Origin: an uncultured Oscillospiraceae bacterium
GTDB taxonomy: Bacteria > Bacillota > Clostridia > Oscillospirales > Acutalibacteraceae
Direction: 5' to 3'
Length of the DNA stretch: 64,000 bases
Assembly: GCA_948471205.1 (NCBI GenBank)
Contig: CAOKRT010000003.1
Location: forward strand, 104,143 to 168,142
Part shown: positions 16,286-25,170 of the stretch, piece after piece
Layout of the letters: every line of letters begins with the position of its first letter
How positions within the stretch are numbered: the stretch's first letter is position 1
The notes under the pieces: model-generated
The model's input: only the letters and a program-made list of their open reading frames with translations
Database searches by the model: none
Told to the model about the DNA's origin: nothing
Made by a program: the position numbers and the translations under genes

Positions 16286-17191
16286 TTACCTTGCAAGTTC
16301 CAGCATTCTGTCAAGAGAGATTAATGCTTTTTCCCTTGTTTCATCATCAATTTCAACTGCATTCAGATTATCCTTCAGGCAATCGTAAACTTTTTGTAAA
16401 GTTATTTTTTTCATATCGGCACAAACAGGAAGCGGTTCCGGAAAATAGAATGTTTTATCAGGATTTCTTTTCTGCAGTTCATAAGCAACGCCGGTTTCGG
16501 TTATAATAATGAATTCATTTTCACTGCTTTTTTCTGCATAATTAATAATGCCGCTTGTTGAACCTATATAATCTGCATATGCAAGAACATCATCGGTGCA
16601 TTCAGGGTGCATTAACACCTGAACACCGCTGTGCTGCTGTTTAACAGCTTTAATATCTTCTGCTGTTATATTGTTGTGAATCGGGCACCAGCCTTCGTTC
16701 AAAATAACATTTTTGTCTGAATTCTGTTTCACAAAGCTTCCTAAATTTTTATCCGGAATAAAATAAATATTTTTATTTGGAAGTGCCTTAACGATTTTAA
16801 GTGCATTTGCGCTTGTAACGCAGACATCGGAAACCGTTTTTAATGCTGCCGAAGAATTTATGTAGCAAACAACAGCGATGTCATCATATTCTTCTTTTAT
16901 TTTCAGCACATTTTCAACAGATGCCATGTGCGCCATTGCACAGTCTGCCGAAGCATCGGGCATAAGCACAGTTTTTTCCGGGCTTAGTATTTTTGCCGAT
17001 TCGCCCATAAATTCAACGCCGCAGAAAACAATGGTATCTGCATCTGACGATTTTGCAATTTTTGCAAGATAAAAGCTGTCGCCCACATAGTCTGCAATTT
17101 CCTGCACTTCCGGCGCAACATAGTAGTGGGCCAGAATAACCGCATTTTTTTCCGCTTTAAGCTGTGAGATTTTTTCTTTTAAATGATTCAT
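16286..17191 (-). CDS. nadA: Quinolinate synthase A
   Basis: NadA condenses iminoaspartate with dihydroxyacetone phosphate to quinolinate using a [4Fe-4S] cluster. The 301-residue protein has ILAHYYVAPEVQEIADYVGDS, FCGVEFMGESAKIL (first Cys ligand), NEGWCPIHN, LMHPECTDDV (second Cys) and PLPVCADMKKIT (third Cys). All three cluster cysteines are therefore present. First gene of the operon, with a promoter and a palindrome directly upstream. Confidence 0.94.
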   Translation of the reverse strand: MNHLKEKISQLKAEKNAVILAHYYVAPEVQEIADYVGDSFYLAKIAKSSDADTIVFCGVEFMGESAKILSPEKTVLMPDASADCAMAHMASVENVLKIKEEYDDIAVVCYINSSAALKTVSDVCVTSANALKIVKALPNKNIYFIPDKNLGSFVKQNSDKNVILNEGWCPIHNNITAEDIKAVKQQHSGVQVLMHPECTDDVLAYADYIGSTSGIINYAEKSSENEFIIITETGVAYELQKRNPDKTFYFPEPLPVCADMKKITLQKVYDCLKDNLNAVEIDDETREKALISLDRMLELAR

Positions 17192-17217
17192 ATAATTAAG
17201 TTCCTTTCGAAACGCTG

Positions 17218-17266
17218 ATATTAGATATACTTATTCTAATATATAATTAAATCTTATTGATGTCAA
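17218..17266 (-). promoter_or_regulatory. nad operon promoter with overlapping palindromic operator
   Basis: On the minus strand TTGACA (17266-17261) and TATATT (17243-17238) are separated by 17 bases. ATATTAGA and TCTAATAT (17218-17225 and 17235-17242) form a perfect 8+8 inverted repeat with a 9-base spacer that overlaps the -10 and probable start site. This is the position of a repressor site, possibly for an NiaR-like NAD regulator; the protein is not identified. Confidence 0.6.
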
Positions 17267-17375
17267 GATTTTAATGATAATATTATAAAATAATAACTGA
17301 AAAGCCGTTATTTGTTGATTTATTTAGGCGAATTTGTTACTATGTTTTAAAAGCAGTAAAAACAGGCGGTGACTT

Positions 17376-17951
17376 GTGTTGAATGTAAATGTTTATGATT
17401 TTGACAATACTATATATGACGGTGAAACGCTTGTAGACTTTATTTTATATTATGTTCGCCGTGATATAAGAATATGGAAATACATTCCGAAACTCATTGT
17501 TATTGCAATAAAAGATGCATTTCATCTTTTTAATATAGAAGAGGCGATAAATGCATATGCCTCGTTTTTGGAGGGCTATTATGTCAATCTGAATGATATA
17601 GAGGATAGCGTTGTTGATTTCTGGAATAAAAATCAGAAGAAAATTAAGCCGTGGTATGCCGAAGTCAGGAAAGAAAACGATATTGTTGTTTCAGGAACAA
17701 CGGATTTTATTTTGGATGAAATCATGAAAAGAATGGATATAAAAAACTATGTCGGTTCAAGCATAGATAAAAAAACGGGAAAGTTTACCCGCCTTTGTTT
17801 TCTTGAAAATAAAGTGAAAATTTTCAGGGAACTTTATCCGGAATGCCATATTGAAAATTTTTATACGGATTCCATGAACGACAGGGCAATGATGGATATT
17901 GCCGAGAATGTTTATTTTGTGAAAGGTGATAAAATAACGAAAATAAAATAG
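17376..17951 (+). CDS. HAD-superfamily phosphatase (SerB-like, class IB)
   Basis: The 191-residue protein has all HAD motifs: VYDFDNTIYDGE (nucleophile Asp) at the start, IVVSGTTDF (motif II), a Lys in FLENKVKIF (motif III) and NFYTDSMNDRAMMD (motif IV). A helical cap lies after motif I (about residues 25-85). Substrate unknown. The start is GTG at 17376, or TTG at 17379, after AGGCGGTGA. It is followed by the phosphoesterase gene after 21 bases, probably as one operon. Confidence 0.75.
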   Translation: MLNVNVYDFDNTIYDGETLVDFILYYVRRDIRIWKYIPKLIVIAIKDAFHLFNIEEAINAYASFLEGYYVNLNDIEDSVVDFWNKNQKKIKPWYAEVRKENDIVVSGTTDFILDEIMKRMDIKNYVGSSIDKKTGKFTRLCFLENKVKIFRELYPECHIENFYTDSMNDRAMMDIAENVYFVKGDKITKIK

Positions 17952-17972
17952 AAAGGATTTATAAAAAACGGT

Positions 17973-19343
17973 ATGAAACTTACTTTTATAGCAGATATGC
18001 ATTATTATTCCAAAACACTCGGCACAAGCGGCAAGGCATATGAACTTAAATGTGAAAAAGAGCGTCAATGCCTTGCGGAAACAGGCGATATTATTGATTC
18101 GGCTTTCAGGCAGATTTCAGAAAGTGATACGCAGGCCGTTTTTATTATTGGAGATTTAACACATTGCGGTGAAACCGCTTCTCATTTTGAAATTCGTGAA
18201 AAGCTGTATGAACTGAACAAAACCAAGCAGGTATATGTGATTACCGGTGCATATGACCGTTGCGGCGATAAGAATTCGGGAAAATCCGATGCTGACAGCG
18301 TTTATGATAACACAGATGGTATGAACAGCAGGGATTTGTCAGAATTTTATTATGATTTCGGACCAAAGCAGGCGATTGACCGTTTTATTACAGAAACAGG
18401 CACAATCTGCTATACGGTTCAGCCCGGTGAAAATCTGAGAGTGCTTTGTTTGAATCATGATAAAAATGAAAACAGATGGGCAGACTATGCCCCGGATTGC
18501 CGGAAATGGATTGAAAAACAGATAAAGCTCGCAAAGCAGGACGGTTGTCTGTTAATCGGAATGCAGCATTGTCTTCTTATTCCGCATGTTTCTCCGCTTA
18601 TTACCGGCGGATCTGTTTGTACTGAAAATTGGGAAACGGCAGCTTCCCGTTTTGCAGACCTTGGTTTGAAATATATGTTTGCGGGTCACAGCCATATTCA
18701 GGCAACGGATACATTTACCAGCAAAAACGGAAATACCATAACAGAAGTGAACGTGGGCTCGCTGTGCAGCTATCCTGCGCCGATTGTTCATGTTGCTGTA
18801 AATGAAGACAATACGCTTGCATATAATGTAGACCATGTAAAAACATTCATACACAACGGAAAAGAAACAGATGCGCTTTCTTTTCTTGCAGAGTATGCGG
18901 CAGCTTTCGTTCACAGAATTTTTGAATGCCGCACCGCAGCGGCTTTTGAAGAACGGCTTTCAGCGCTTCAGCTTGACGGAAGAAAATTCGGAAAATACTG
19001 GAATATAATCAGACCCGTTCTTCAGAAACTTGATCATATGAAAACATATGAGGCTTATAAATTCCTGAAAGTTTTCGGTTTTGCAAAAGGCGTATCCAAA
19101 GAAGATGCAAAGGAATTCAGTGATAAGCCGCTGAAAGAATTTGTAAGTGAAATATGGCTTTCGGTGCTGGACGGCGCAATGTTTCCGAAAGATAAAAACA
19201 GCACATACTACAGGCTGGTAATGTCTGTTGCGGCTGTACCGTCAAAGGTATTTAAAAACAGCAAAAATATGAAAAAGATAACAGAAGCGGCAGATTATGC
19301 CTTAACGGGCGGCGAAATCAATAATCAGCATGCTGTAATATAG
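17973..19343 (+). CDS. Calcineurin-like metallophosphoesterase, with an altered GNH motif
   Basis: The N-terminal ~290 residues resemble metallophosphoesterases: FIADMHYYS (D-x-H), FIIGDLTHCGE (GD motif), MQHCLLIPHV and FAGHSHIQA (GHxH). The third block, usually GNHD, reads VITGAYDRCG, so the metal-binding Asn and catalytic His are missing. The remaining ~165 residues are helical without a recognised domain. The substrate is unknown and activity may be altered. No signal peptide is seen. It is the second gene of an operon with the HAD phosphatase. Confidence 0.7.
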   Translation: MKLTFIADMHYYSKTLGTSGKAYELKCEKERQCLAETGDIIDSAFRQISESDTQAVFIIGDLTHCGETASHFEIREKLYELNKTKQVYVITGAYDRCGDKNSGKSDADSVYDNTDGMNSRDLSEFYYDFGPKQAIDRFITETGTICYTVQPGENLRVLCLNHDKNENRWADYAPDCRKWIEKQIKLAKQDGCLLIGMQHCLLIPHVSPLITGGSVCTENWETAASRFADLGLKYMFAGHSHIQATDTFTSKNGNTITEVNVGSLCSYPAPIVHVAVNEDNTLAYNVDHVKTFIHNGKETDALSFLAEYAAAFVHRIFECRTAAAFEERLSALQLDGRKFGKYWNIIRPVLQKLDHMKTYEAYKFLKVFGFAKGVSKEDAKEFSDKPLKEFVSEIWLSVLDGAMFPKDKNSTYYRLVMSVAAVPSKVFKNSKNMKKITEAADYALTGGEINNQHAVI

Positions 19344-19349
19344 CGTGAC

Positions 19350-19379
19350 GGGCGGATAAAATCCGCCCACTGTTTTTTT
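19350..19379 (+). terminator. Terminator of the phosphoesterase operon
   Basis: GGGCGGAT (19350-19357) pairs with ATCCGCCC (19361-19368) and ACTGTTTTTTT follows. Confidence 0.85.
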
Positions 19380-19814
19380 GTAAAATTTAAGAAAAAAATT
19401 CAATAAAATAACTTTTGATTTTCAGTAATAAGTAAACTTTTTTCTCTAATAATATACGTGAAAAGATTATGATAAAAATGTAGCAAAAATAAAACAAATG
19501 TACGTGAAAATGCCTGTAATGCTTTTGTAAACATTGTAAATAGAGAATTTTAAAATTTTTTATAAAAATTTTTTAATACGATATTTTGCATGAAATTATG
19601 ACGGTTTGCCATATATATTGTTGTTTTGCGACAATATTAAATATTACAAAAGAGTTTCGAAATATTAAAAGGGGTTTATTTTTTTTTCACACTTTGTTAT
19701 AATGTCAAAAGTATGAGCAGAGCAGGTAATTTTTGCTTTCTGAAACTCATATATTTATATGTTTATTTCTGCTATGTTTTTATATATTATGTTACAATTT
19801 AAGAGGTAATCGTT
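19380..19814. other. AT-rich intergenic region before murA
   Basis: These 435 bases hold no gene. They are very AT-rich, with a possible -10 TTATAAT near 19697-19703 about 110 bases before the murA start. I see no convincing hairpin or riboswitch in it. Confidence 0.4.
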
Positions 19815-21101
19815 TTGGAGAATTTTGTTATCAACGGCGGTCACGAACTTTTTGGTGATGTTAATATCAGCGGTGCGAAAAATGCTGCAGTTGCTATTAT
19901 CCCTGCTGCAATTCTTGCCAATGATGTTGTCAGAATAGAAAATATTCCTAAAATTTCAGATGTTTCACTTATTATTAAAATACTGGATTGTATGGGCGCA
20001 TCTGTGAAGATGATAAATTCCGATACAATTGAAATAGATTCAAAAGCGCTTCAGAATAAAAGTGTGCCTTATGAGCTTGCCTCGCATTTCCGCGCAAGCT
20101 ATTATCTTATCGGCGCAATGCTGGGCAGATTTAAAAATGCTGAGGTTGCAATGCCGGGCGGCTGCGATTTCGGCACCCGTCCTATTGATCTTCATATCAA
20201 AGGCTTTAAAATGCTTGGTGCAGATGTTGATATTGTAAACGGAATGGTATGTGCCAAGGCAGAAAAGCTTGTGGGTGCATCAATATATATGGATAATGTT
20301 TCGGTTGGTGCAACAATTAATGTTATGCTTGCCGCTGTTCTTGCAAGGGGTCTTACGGTTATTGAAAATGCCGCCAAAGAACCGCATATTGTTGACCTTG
20401 CAAACTTTCTTAACTCAATGGGTGCGGATGTAAGAGGCGCAGGAACGGATGTTATCAAAATCAGAGGCGCAGAAAAACTTCACGGATGCACATATTCTAT
20501 TATTCCCGATCAGATTGAAGCAGGCACCTATATGGTTGCCGCTGCTGCCTGCGGCGGAGATGTGCTTGTTAAAAATGTTATTCCGAAGCATCTTGAATCT
20601 ATCAGTGCAAAGCTTATTGAAGCAGGCGCTGAAGTGATTGAATATGATGATGCTGTGCGTGTAACAAGATATAAAGCGCTTAATAAATGCAATGTTAAAA
20701 CCATGCCGCATCCCGGTTTTCCAACGGATATGCAGCCACAGATGGCCGTGTTGCTTTCAGTTGCAAACGGCACTTCGCTGTTGTCGGAATCGGTTTGGGA
20801 TAACCGTTTTCAGTATGTGGGTCAGCTTACCCGAATGGGTGCCAATATTCAGGTTGACGGTAAGCTTGCGGTTATTGACGGTGTAGATGAACTAACAGGT
20901 GTTAAGGTTAAGGCTACCGATTTGCGCGCCGGTGCAGCAATGATTATTGCGGGGCTGATTGCAAACGGAGAAACCGTTATAGAAGATATTAAGTATATAG
21001 ACCGCGGATATGAAGATGTTGTAAGAAAATTTGCCGCTTTGGGTGCAGATATCAAACGAGCAGAGATTACGGAAGCGGACAATATGGTAAATGCAGGTTA
21101 A
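19815..21101 (+). CDS. murA: UDP-N-acetylglucosamine 1-carboxyvinyltransferase
   Basis: MurA adds enolpyruvate from PEP to UDP-GlcNAc, the first committed step of peptidoglycan synthesis. The 428-residue protein shows NISGAKNAAVAIIPA at the N terminus, SHFRASYYLIGAMLGR, and the active-site loop MPGGCDFGTRPIDLH whose Cys is the PEP-binding residue (fosfomycin target). The C-terminal part has TDMQPQMAVLL and DLRAGAAMIIAGL. The start is TTG at 19815, with GAGGT about eight bases upstream. A terminator follows. Confidence 0.94.
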   Translation: MENFVINGGHELFGDVNISGAKNAAVAIIPAAILANDVVRIENIPKISDVSLIIKILDCMGASVKMINSDTIEIDSKALQNKSVPYELASHFRASYYLIGAMLGRFKNAEVAMPGGCDFGTRPIDLHIKGFKMLGADVDIVNGMVCAKAEKLVGASIYMDNVSVGATINVMLAAVLARGLTVIENAAKEPHIVDLANFLNSMGADVRGAGTDVIKIRGAEKLHGCTYSIIPDQIEAGTYMVAAAACGGDVLVKNVIPKHLESISAKLIEAGAEVIEYDDAVRVTRYKALNKCNVKTMPHPGFPTDMQPQMAVLLSVANGTSLLSESVWDNRFQYVGQLTRMGANIQVDGKLAVIDGVDELTGVKVKATDLRAGAAMIIAGLIANGETVIEDIKYIDRGYEDVVRKFAALGADIKRAEITEADNMVNAG

Positions 21102-21110
21102 AATTACAGA

Positions 21111-21135
21111 GGGTGACGTTCAGTCACCCTTTTTT
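21111..21135 (+). terminator. Terminator of murA
   Basis: GGGTGAC and GTCACCC flank a GTTCA loop and CTTTTTT follows. Confidence 0.85.
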
Positions 21136-21156
21136 GAATGAAATACGGAGAATAAT

Positions 21157-21945
21157 ATGTCAAAGGCTTGTCAGCTCTTTTCAGGAAGCAGCGGAAATTC
21201 AATATACATAGGAAATAACAGCGGCGGAGTGCTTGTGGATATAGGCGTTTCGGCAAGAAGGTGCGAATATGCGCTTAACAGAATCGGTGTGTCACCGGAA
21301 AGTCTGAAAGCAGTTTTTGTTACACATGAACATAGTGACCATATTTCCGGCATAAGGGTGTTTGCATCAAAATATAAACTTCCTGTTTTTGCCGCTCCGG
21401 AAACATTGGAGGAAATGATGCGAACGGGCACTGTTAACGAAAAAGTAAACGGATTTGAAATAAATAAAGCACTTGATTTGGATGGTTTTGGGGTTGAAGC
21501 TTTCAGAAATTCTCACGATTCCTCTGCCTGTATCGGCTATAAGTTTACAATGCCGGATGGACGAAAAATATCTGTATGTACGGATACCGGCTATGTAACA
21601 GACGATGCTAAAAAAACGCTTGCAGGCACAGATATGATATTTCTTGAATCAAATCATGAGATATCTATGCTGGAAAACAGCGCATATCCGTATATTCTGA
21701 AAAAAAGAATCCTTTCCGCCAAGGGGCATCTGTCCAATTTTGCGGCAGGTGAATTTATGAAAGAACTTTTACAGAGCGGAACAACCAGGTTTGTGCTTTC
21801 GCATTTAAGCAGGGAAAATAATATGCCTGAAATTGCAAGGCAGAATGCCGTTTCGGCACTGGATGAAATCGGCGCGGCAGAAAATTCGGATTTCAGGCTG
21901 TATGTTTCAAAACCTGAAAATGATGAGGGTTTGATTGTTTTATGA
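21157..21945 (+). CDS. walJ: Metallo-beta-lactamase-fold hydrolase, WalJ/YycJ family
   Basis: The 262-residue protein begins with FSGSSGNSIYIG, carries the metal motif VFVTHEHSDHISG (HxHxDH) and further ligands in CTDTGYVTD, ESNHE and FVLSHLSREN. It fits the YycJ/WalJ branch, a probable nuclease linked to cell-wall and replication control. In Bacillus, yycJ lies near the rlmH gene; here rlmH follows with a four-base overlap. That conserved neighbourhood supports the call. The walRK genes are not next to it. Confidence 0.83.
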   Translation: MSKACQLFSGSSGNSIYIGNNSGGVLVDIGVSARRCEYALNRIGVSPESLKAVFVTHEHSDHISGIRVFASKYKLPVFAAPETLEEMMRTGTVNEKVNGFEINKALDLDGFGVEAFRNSHDSSACIGYKFTMPDGRKISVCTDTGYVTDDAKKTLAGTDMIFLESNHEISMLENSAYPYILKKRILSAKGHLSNFAAGEFMKELLQSGTTRFVLSHLSRENNMPEIARQNAVSALDEIGAAENSDFRLYVSKPENDEGLIVL

Positions 21946-22421
21946 TAAATGTGCATATTATTTGTGTAGGAAAGCTGAAAGAACAGTATCTTAGAGACGG
22001 CTGTGCCGAATATATCAAAAGAATTTCGGCTTTTTCAAAGGTTGCCGTAACGGAGATTTCAGAGGAAAGATGCGGCGATAATCCGTCTGATGCGGAAATT
22101 AAAAATGTAATTGAAAAAGAGGGCAGCCGCATTATTTCAAAAATTCCGAAAGGAAGCGCTGTTATCCCGCTTTGTATTGAGGGCAGGGAATATTCATCAC
22201 CTGAATTTTCGGCGGAAATTGAAAAAATGAGCATGCATTTTTCATCTGTATCATTTGTTATAGGCGGCTCGTTCGGTCTTTCTCCGGAAGTTAAGGCGCT
22301 TGGAAAAATGAAATTATCCTTTGGAAAAATGACGCTTCCCCATCAGCTTGCAAGAATGGTGCTTTTAGAGCAGATATACCGTGCCTTTTCAATAAGCAAT
22401 CATACAAAATATCATAAATAA
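21942..22421 (+). CDS. rlmH: 23S rRNA (pseudouridine-1915-N3)-methyltransferase
   Basis: RlmH is a small SPOUT methyltransferase acting on assembled 70S ribosomes. The 159-residue protein has the family start (MINVHIICVGKLKEQYLRDG), FVIGGSFGLSPEV in the SAM-binding knot and the terminal HQLARMVLLEQIYRAFSI..HTKYHK motif. Length and motifs match the family. It overlaps walJ by four bases. Confidence 0.94.
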   Translation: MINVHIICVGKLKEQYLRDGCAEYIKRISAFSKVAVTEISEERCGDNPSDAEIKNVIEKEGSRIISKIPKGSAVIPLCIEGREYSSPEFSAEIEKMSMHFSSVSFVIGGSFGLSPEVKALGKMKLSFGKMTLPHQLARMVLLEQIYRAFSISNHTKYHK

Positions 22422-22426
22422 CCATG

Positions 22427-22455
22427 TTGACAACAAAATGTATTTTTGTTAATAT
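22427..22455 (+). promoter_or_regulatory. Consensus sigma-A promoter before the second leader-peptide/attenuator unit
   Basis: TTGACA (22427-22432) and TAATAT (22450-22455) are separated by exactly 17 bases. The promoter starts six bases after the rlmH stop and drives a leader with a 34-codon ORF and a hairpin before the GNAT gene. Confidence 0.8.
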
Positions 22456-22479
22456 GAAAAAAAGCAAAGGAAACGGATT

Positions 22480-22584
22480 ATGGTTATATTCAGTTCAAAA
22501 ATGAAATATTACGGATATTTTTACCCTGTGTATTGTGCAGAGGGTTATTTGACGTGTGTTCATTTTGAGGTTAATGAATCATAA
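22480..22584 (+). CDS. Putative 34-residue leader peptide
   Basis: ATG at 22480 follows AAAGG by nine bases and the frame stops with TAA at 22584. It is 34 codons long, exactly as the leader ORF at 2256-2360, though the peptides differ in sequence. This one is rich in Tyr and other aromatic residues (KYYGYFYPVYCAEGY). The ORF sits between a consensus promoter and a 12-bp hairpin with a T tail. Translation is inferred from the arrangement. Confidence 0.55.
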   Translation: MVIFSSKMKYYGYFYPVYCAEGYLTCVHFEVNES

Positions 22585-22605
22585 TGCAGATTTTGTTATA
22601 ATGAC

Positions 22606-22638
22606 CGCTGATGAACATTCTGTTTGTCAGCGTTTTTA
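22606..22638 (+). terminator. Attenuator-like hairpin upstream of the GNAT gene
   Basis: CGCTGATGAACA (22606-22617) pairs with TGTTTGTCAGCG (22621-22632) with two wobble pairs and a three-base loop; TTTTTATTTTTT follows. The stem begins with the same ACCGCTGATGA as the hairpin at 2389. The coding start of the acetyltransferase follows after 21 bases. Confidence 0.75.
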
Positions 22639-22658
22639 TTTTTTGGAGTGGTGTTTGC

Positions 22659-23126
22659 ATGCATGTACAGTTGGTGAAAATTAAAAAAAGTGAAATTGTT
22701 TCAGCATGGCTTTTTCAGCGAAAAGGGTTTAAAGAAACGCTTAAAAAGTACGGCGATTATAAAACAAGCCCGGCAACGGAGGGATTTGTTCATTTCAGCC
22801 GCCATTTCCTGAACAGAAACTTTACAGCTTATTGGGTGTTTTATAATCAAAATAAAGCGGGAATGCTGGAAGTTGCCGAAAAAGATGACAGTATAAGAAT
22901 TGCAAGATTCTGCATTTTAAAAAAATACAGAAATAGGAGAATCGGACAGACCGCACTTCTTATTCTTGAAAACCATTATCCGGATAAAAAGCAATGGAGT
23001 CTTGATACGATTTTTGAAGAAAAAAACAACCTTCATCTTTATGAAAAGCTTGGTTACAGAGAATGCGGAGTACGTAAATCGGTTCACGATAAAATGACAA
23101 TGGTTTTTTATGAAAAAATAAAATGA
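22659..23126 (+). CDS. GNAT-family N-acetyltransferase
   Basis: The 155-residue protein shows the GNAT acetyl-CoA motif A (ILKKYRNRRIGQTALLILE) and motif B (NNLHLYEKLGYRE). The acceptor is not known. I placed the start at the ATG 22659, ten bases after GGAG. An in-frame ATG at 22611 would lie inside the attenuator hairpin and is unlikely. The strong promoter, 34-codon leader and terminator-like hairpin upstream point to induction by attenuation, as for some antibiotic-modifying enzymes. Confidence 0.75.
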   Translation: MHVQLVKIKKSEIVSAWLFQRKGFKETLKKYGDYKTSPATEGFVHFSRHFLNRNFTAYWVFYNQNKAGMLEVAEKDDSIRIARFCILKKYRNRRIGQTALLILENHYPDKKQWSLDTIFEEKNNLHLYEKLGYRECGVRKSVHDKMTMVFYEKIK

Positions 23127-23201
23127 TTTTAAAAGCGGTCTATACGCAGTTATATTTTATTTTGCCCACATTGTATTTACATCGGCAGTAAATATAAAAT
23201 A

Positions 23202-23230
23202 AAAATGCCGATACTGAGACCGGCATTTTT
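23202..23230 (-). terminator. Terminator of asnB
   Basis: AAAATGCCG and CGGCATTTT flank a 10-base loop; on the minus strand the T run continues into TTTTATTTTATA. Confidence 0.8.
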
Positions 23231-23238
23231 GGAATATA

Positions 23239-25059
23239 TTATATAAATTTAACATTGTTATCCTTAATCCACCAATAAATCTGCACAATATATGCAAGCA
23301 CCTGCGGTCCGCGCATAAGCTGACCATACCACGGGGCGGAAAGGGAATCCGGATTTTGCATCAATTCTTTGATTTTTTCGGCATTCAGCATTTCGTTCAG
23401 CGGTGTTGATGTATCGTCAAGCACTTTTTGTACCATTTTGCAAACCTCGTTGAAATATACCGGGTTGTGCGTTTTGGGATAAGGACTTTTTTTGCGCCAT
23501 GTTATTTCATAAGGAAGAACATCCTCAAAGGCTTTGCGCAAAACGCCTTTCTCTCTGCCGTTAAGCGATTTTACGTTCCATGGCATATTATAGGCGTATT
23601 CAACAATTCTGTAATCACAGAAGGGCACACGCACTTCAAGCGAGCTCTCCATGCTCATAACATCCTTACGCACAAGCAGTGTCTGCATAAACCAGTCAAG
23701 ATTCAAGCGGAACATTTCTCTCATACGTTTTTCTGTTTTGCTGTCGCTTTCAAGATAGGATGTTTTTTTCACTGTATCCAGATAGCGTTCATGAACATAA
23801 TTTTCCCCTTCGGGTAAAAGACCTTTTTTCAGAATGCTTTGGCGCACATCGGTTGATCTGCTCCAGGGGAAAGTTTCTTCAAACAGAATATCTTTGTTAT
23901 GATACCAGGGATAACCGCCGAAAATTTCATCTGCACATTCGCCGGAAAGGGCAACGGTGTGCTGCTCTTTAACTGCTTTGCAAAACAGCAGAAGCGAGGA
24001 ATCAACATCTGTAAAGCCGGGCAGAGTTCGTGCATAGGTGCTTTCTATTAAGGCTTTTGCCACATCGGCATTATCAAGCACAATGTTATGATGGCGGCTT
24101 CCTATATAATCGGAAATCATATCAATAAAGTCGCTGTCCTTATTCGGCTGAAACAGACTGGATTTAAAAAACTTGTCGTTATCAATATAGTCAACAGAAT
24201 AAGTATCCAGTTTTTTTCCGTTTTTTATGCAGTGATCGCTTGCAACACGGCTTATTATGGAAGAATCAAGCCCGCCGCTTAAAAAAGTGCAAAGCGGAAC
24301 ATCTGATACAAGCTGCCGTTCAATGGCATCCTTTACAAGGAATTTTGTGTGCTCAATGGTTTCGCTTTCATTTTCCGTATGTTCATTTGCTTCAAGTTTC
24401 CAGTATTCTTTTATTGTTTTTTTATCATTGCCGTAAATCATATATGAGGCCGGCGGCAGTTCGCATATATCTTTAAAAACCGCTTTACCTATTGTTTTTG
24501 CCGGACCGAGCATAAATATTTCATTCAGTCCGTTTTCATCAACCTCAGGCGTTATTTCGGGAATTAAAAGAAGCGTTTTAATTCTGCTTGCAAAAGCAAA
24601 TAATCCGCTTTTTTCAGCATAATACAATGGTTTTACGCCAATTCTGTCACGGCACAGAAACAGTTCTTTTTCTTCATCGTCCCACACTGCATATGCAAAA
24701 ATTCCGTTCAGTTTTTCACAGGATTTTTCTTTCCATTTATGATAAGCTTTTAAAATCACCTCGGTATCGCAATGCGTTTCAAATTCATAACCAAAGCTTT
24801 TAAGTTCATTTCGTAATTCTTCCGTGTTGTAAATTTCACCGTTGTAAACAATTGTATATTTGCCAAACTGCATTGGCTGTTTTCCTTTTTCGGGGTCGAT
24901 AACCGAAAGTCTGCGGTGAATTAAAGCAGTATATGGCTTTACAAATTCTCCGCTTCCGTCGGGACCTCTCATTTTAAGACTGCTGCTCATTTGGTTTATC
25001 AGCGGCAGCCTTTCTCGTAAATCTATGTTCTTTGATAACATTCCTGCAATTCCGCACAT
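23239..25059 (-). CDS. asnB: Asparagine synthase (glutamine-hydrolysing)
   Basis: AsnB makes asparagine from aspartate, ATP and glutamine. The 606-residue protein starts MCGIAGML, so the glutaminase Cys is present once Met is removed. The N-terminal domain has RGPDGSGEFV, LIHRRLSVID and YNGEIYNTEELR. The synthetase domain has VPLCTFLSGGLDSSII (ATP-binding loop) near residue 260 and LSGECADEIFGGYPW. I chose the ATG at 25059 because Cys must follow the start; AGGTG lies seven bases upstream. Single gene with its own terminator. Confidence 0.93.
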   Translation of the reverse strand: MCGIAGMLSKNIDLRERLPLINQMSSSLKMRGPDGSGEFVKPYTALIHRRLSVIDPEKGKQPMQFGKYTIVYNGEIYNTEELRNELKSFGYEFETHCDTEVILKAYHKWKEKSCEKLNGIFAYAVWDDEEKELFLCRDRIGVKPLYYAEKSGLFAFASRIKTLLLIPEITPEVDENGLNEIFMLGPAKTIGKAVFKDICELPPASYMIYGNDKKTIKEYWKLEANEHTENESETIEHTKFLVKDAIERQLVSDVPLCTFLSGGLDSSIISRVASDHCIKNGKKLDTYSVDYIDNDKFFKSSLFQPNKDSDFIDMISDYIGSRHHNIVLDNADVAKALIESTYARTLPGFTDVDSSLLLFCKAVKEQHTVALSGECADEIFGGYPWYHNKDILFEETFPWSRSTDVRQSILKKGLLPEGENYVHERYLDTVKKTSYLESDSKTEKRMREMFRLNLDWFMQTLLVRKDVMSMESSLEVRVPFCDYRIVEYAYNMPWNVKSLNGREKGVLRKAFEDVLPYEITWRKKSPYPKTHNPVYFNEVCKMVQKVLDDTSTPLNEMLNAEKIKELMQNPDSLSAPWYGQLMRGPQVLAYIVQIYWWIKDNNVKFI

Positions 25060-25123
25060 AATTATCACCTCTGCTTATTATATGCCGAAAATAAAAAAAT
25101 GGTAAGAAAATTCAAAAAAATAC

Positions 25124-25152
25124 TTGACTATAAAATAAAGGTATGCTATATT
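25124..25152 (+). promoter_or_regulatory. Promoter of the tRNA-Thr/tRNA-Tyr unit
   Basis: TTGACT (25124-25129) and TATATT (25147-25152) are 17 bases apart, 19 bases before the tRNA-Thr 5' end. Confidence 0.75.
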
Positions 25153-25170
25153 ATTTAGGCATTGAGAAAT

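Noticed and set aside
22611-23126. A longer GNAT protein starting at ATG 22611
   Set aside because: The start would lie inside the attenuator stem with no ribosome site, and the extra residues do not belong to the GNAT fold.
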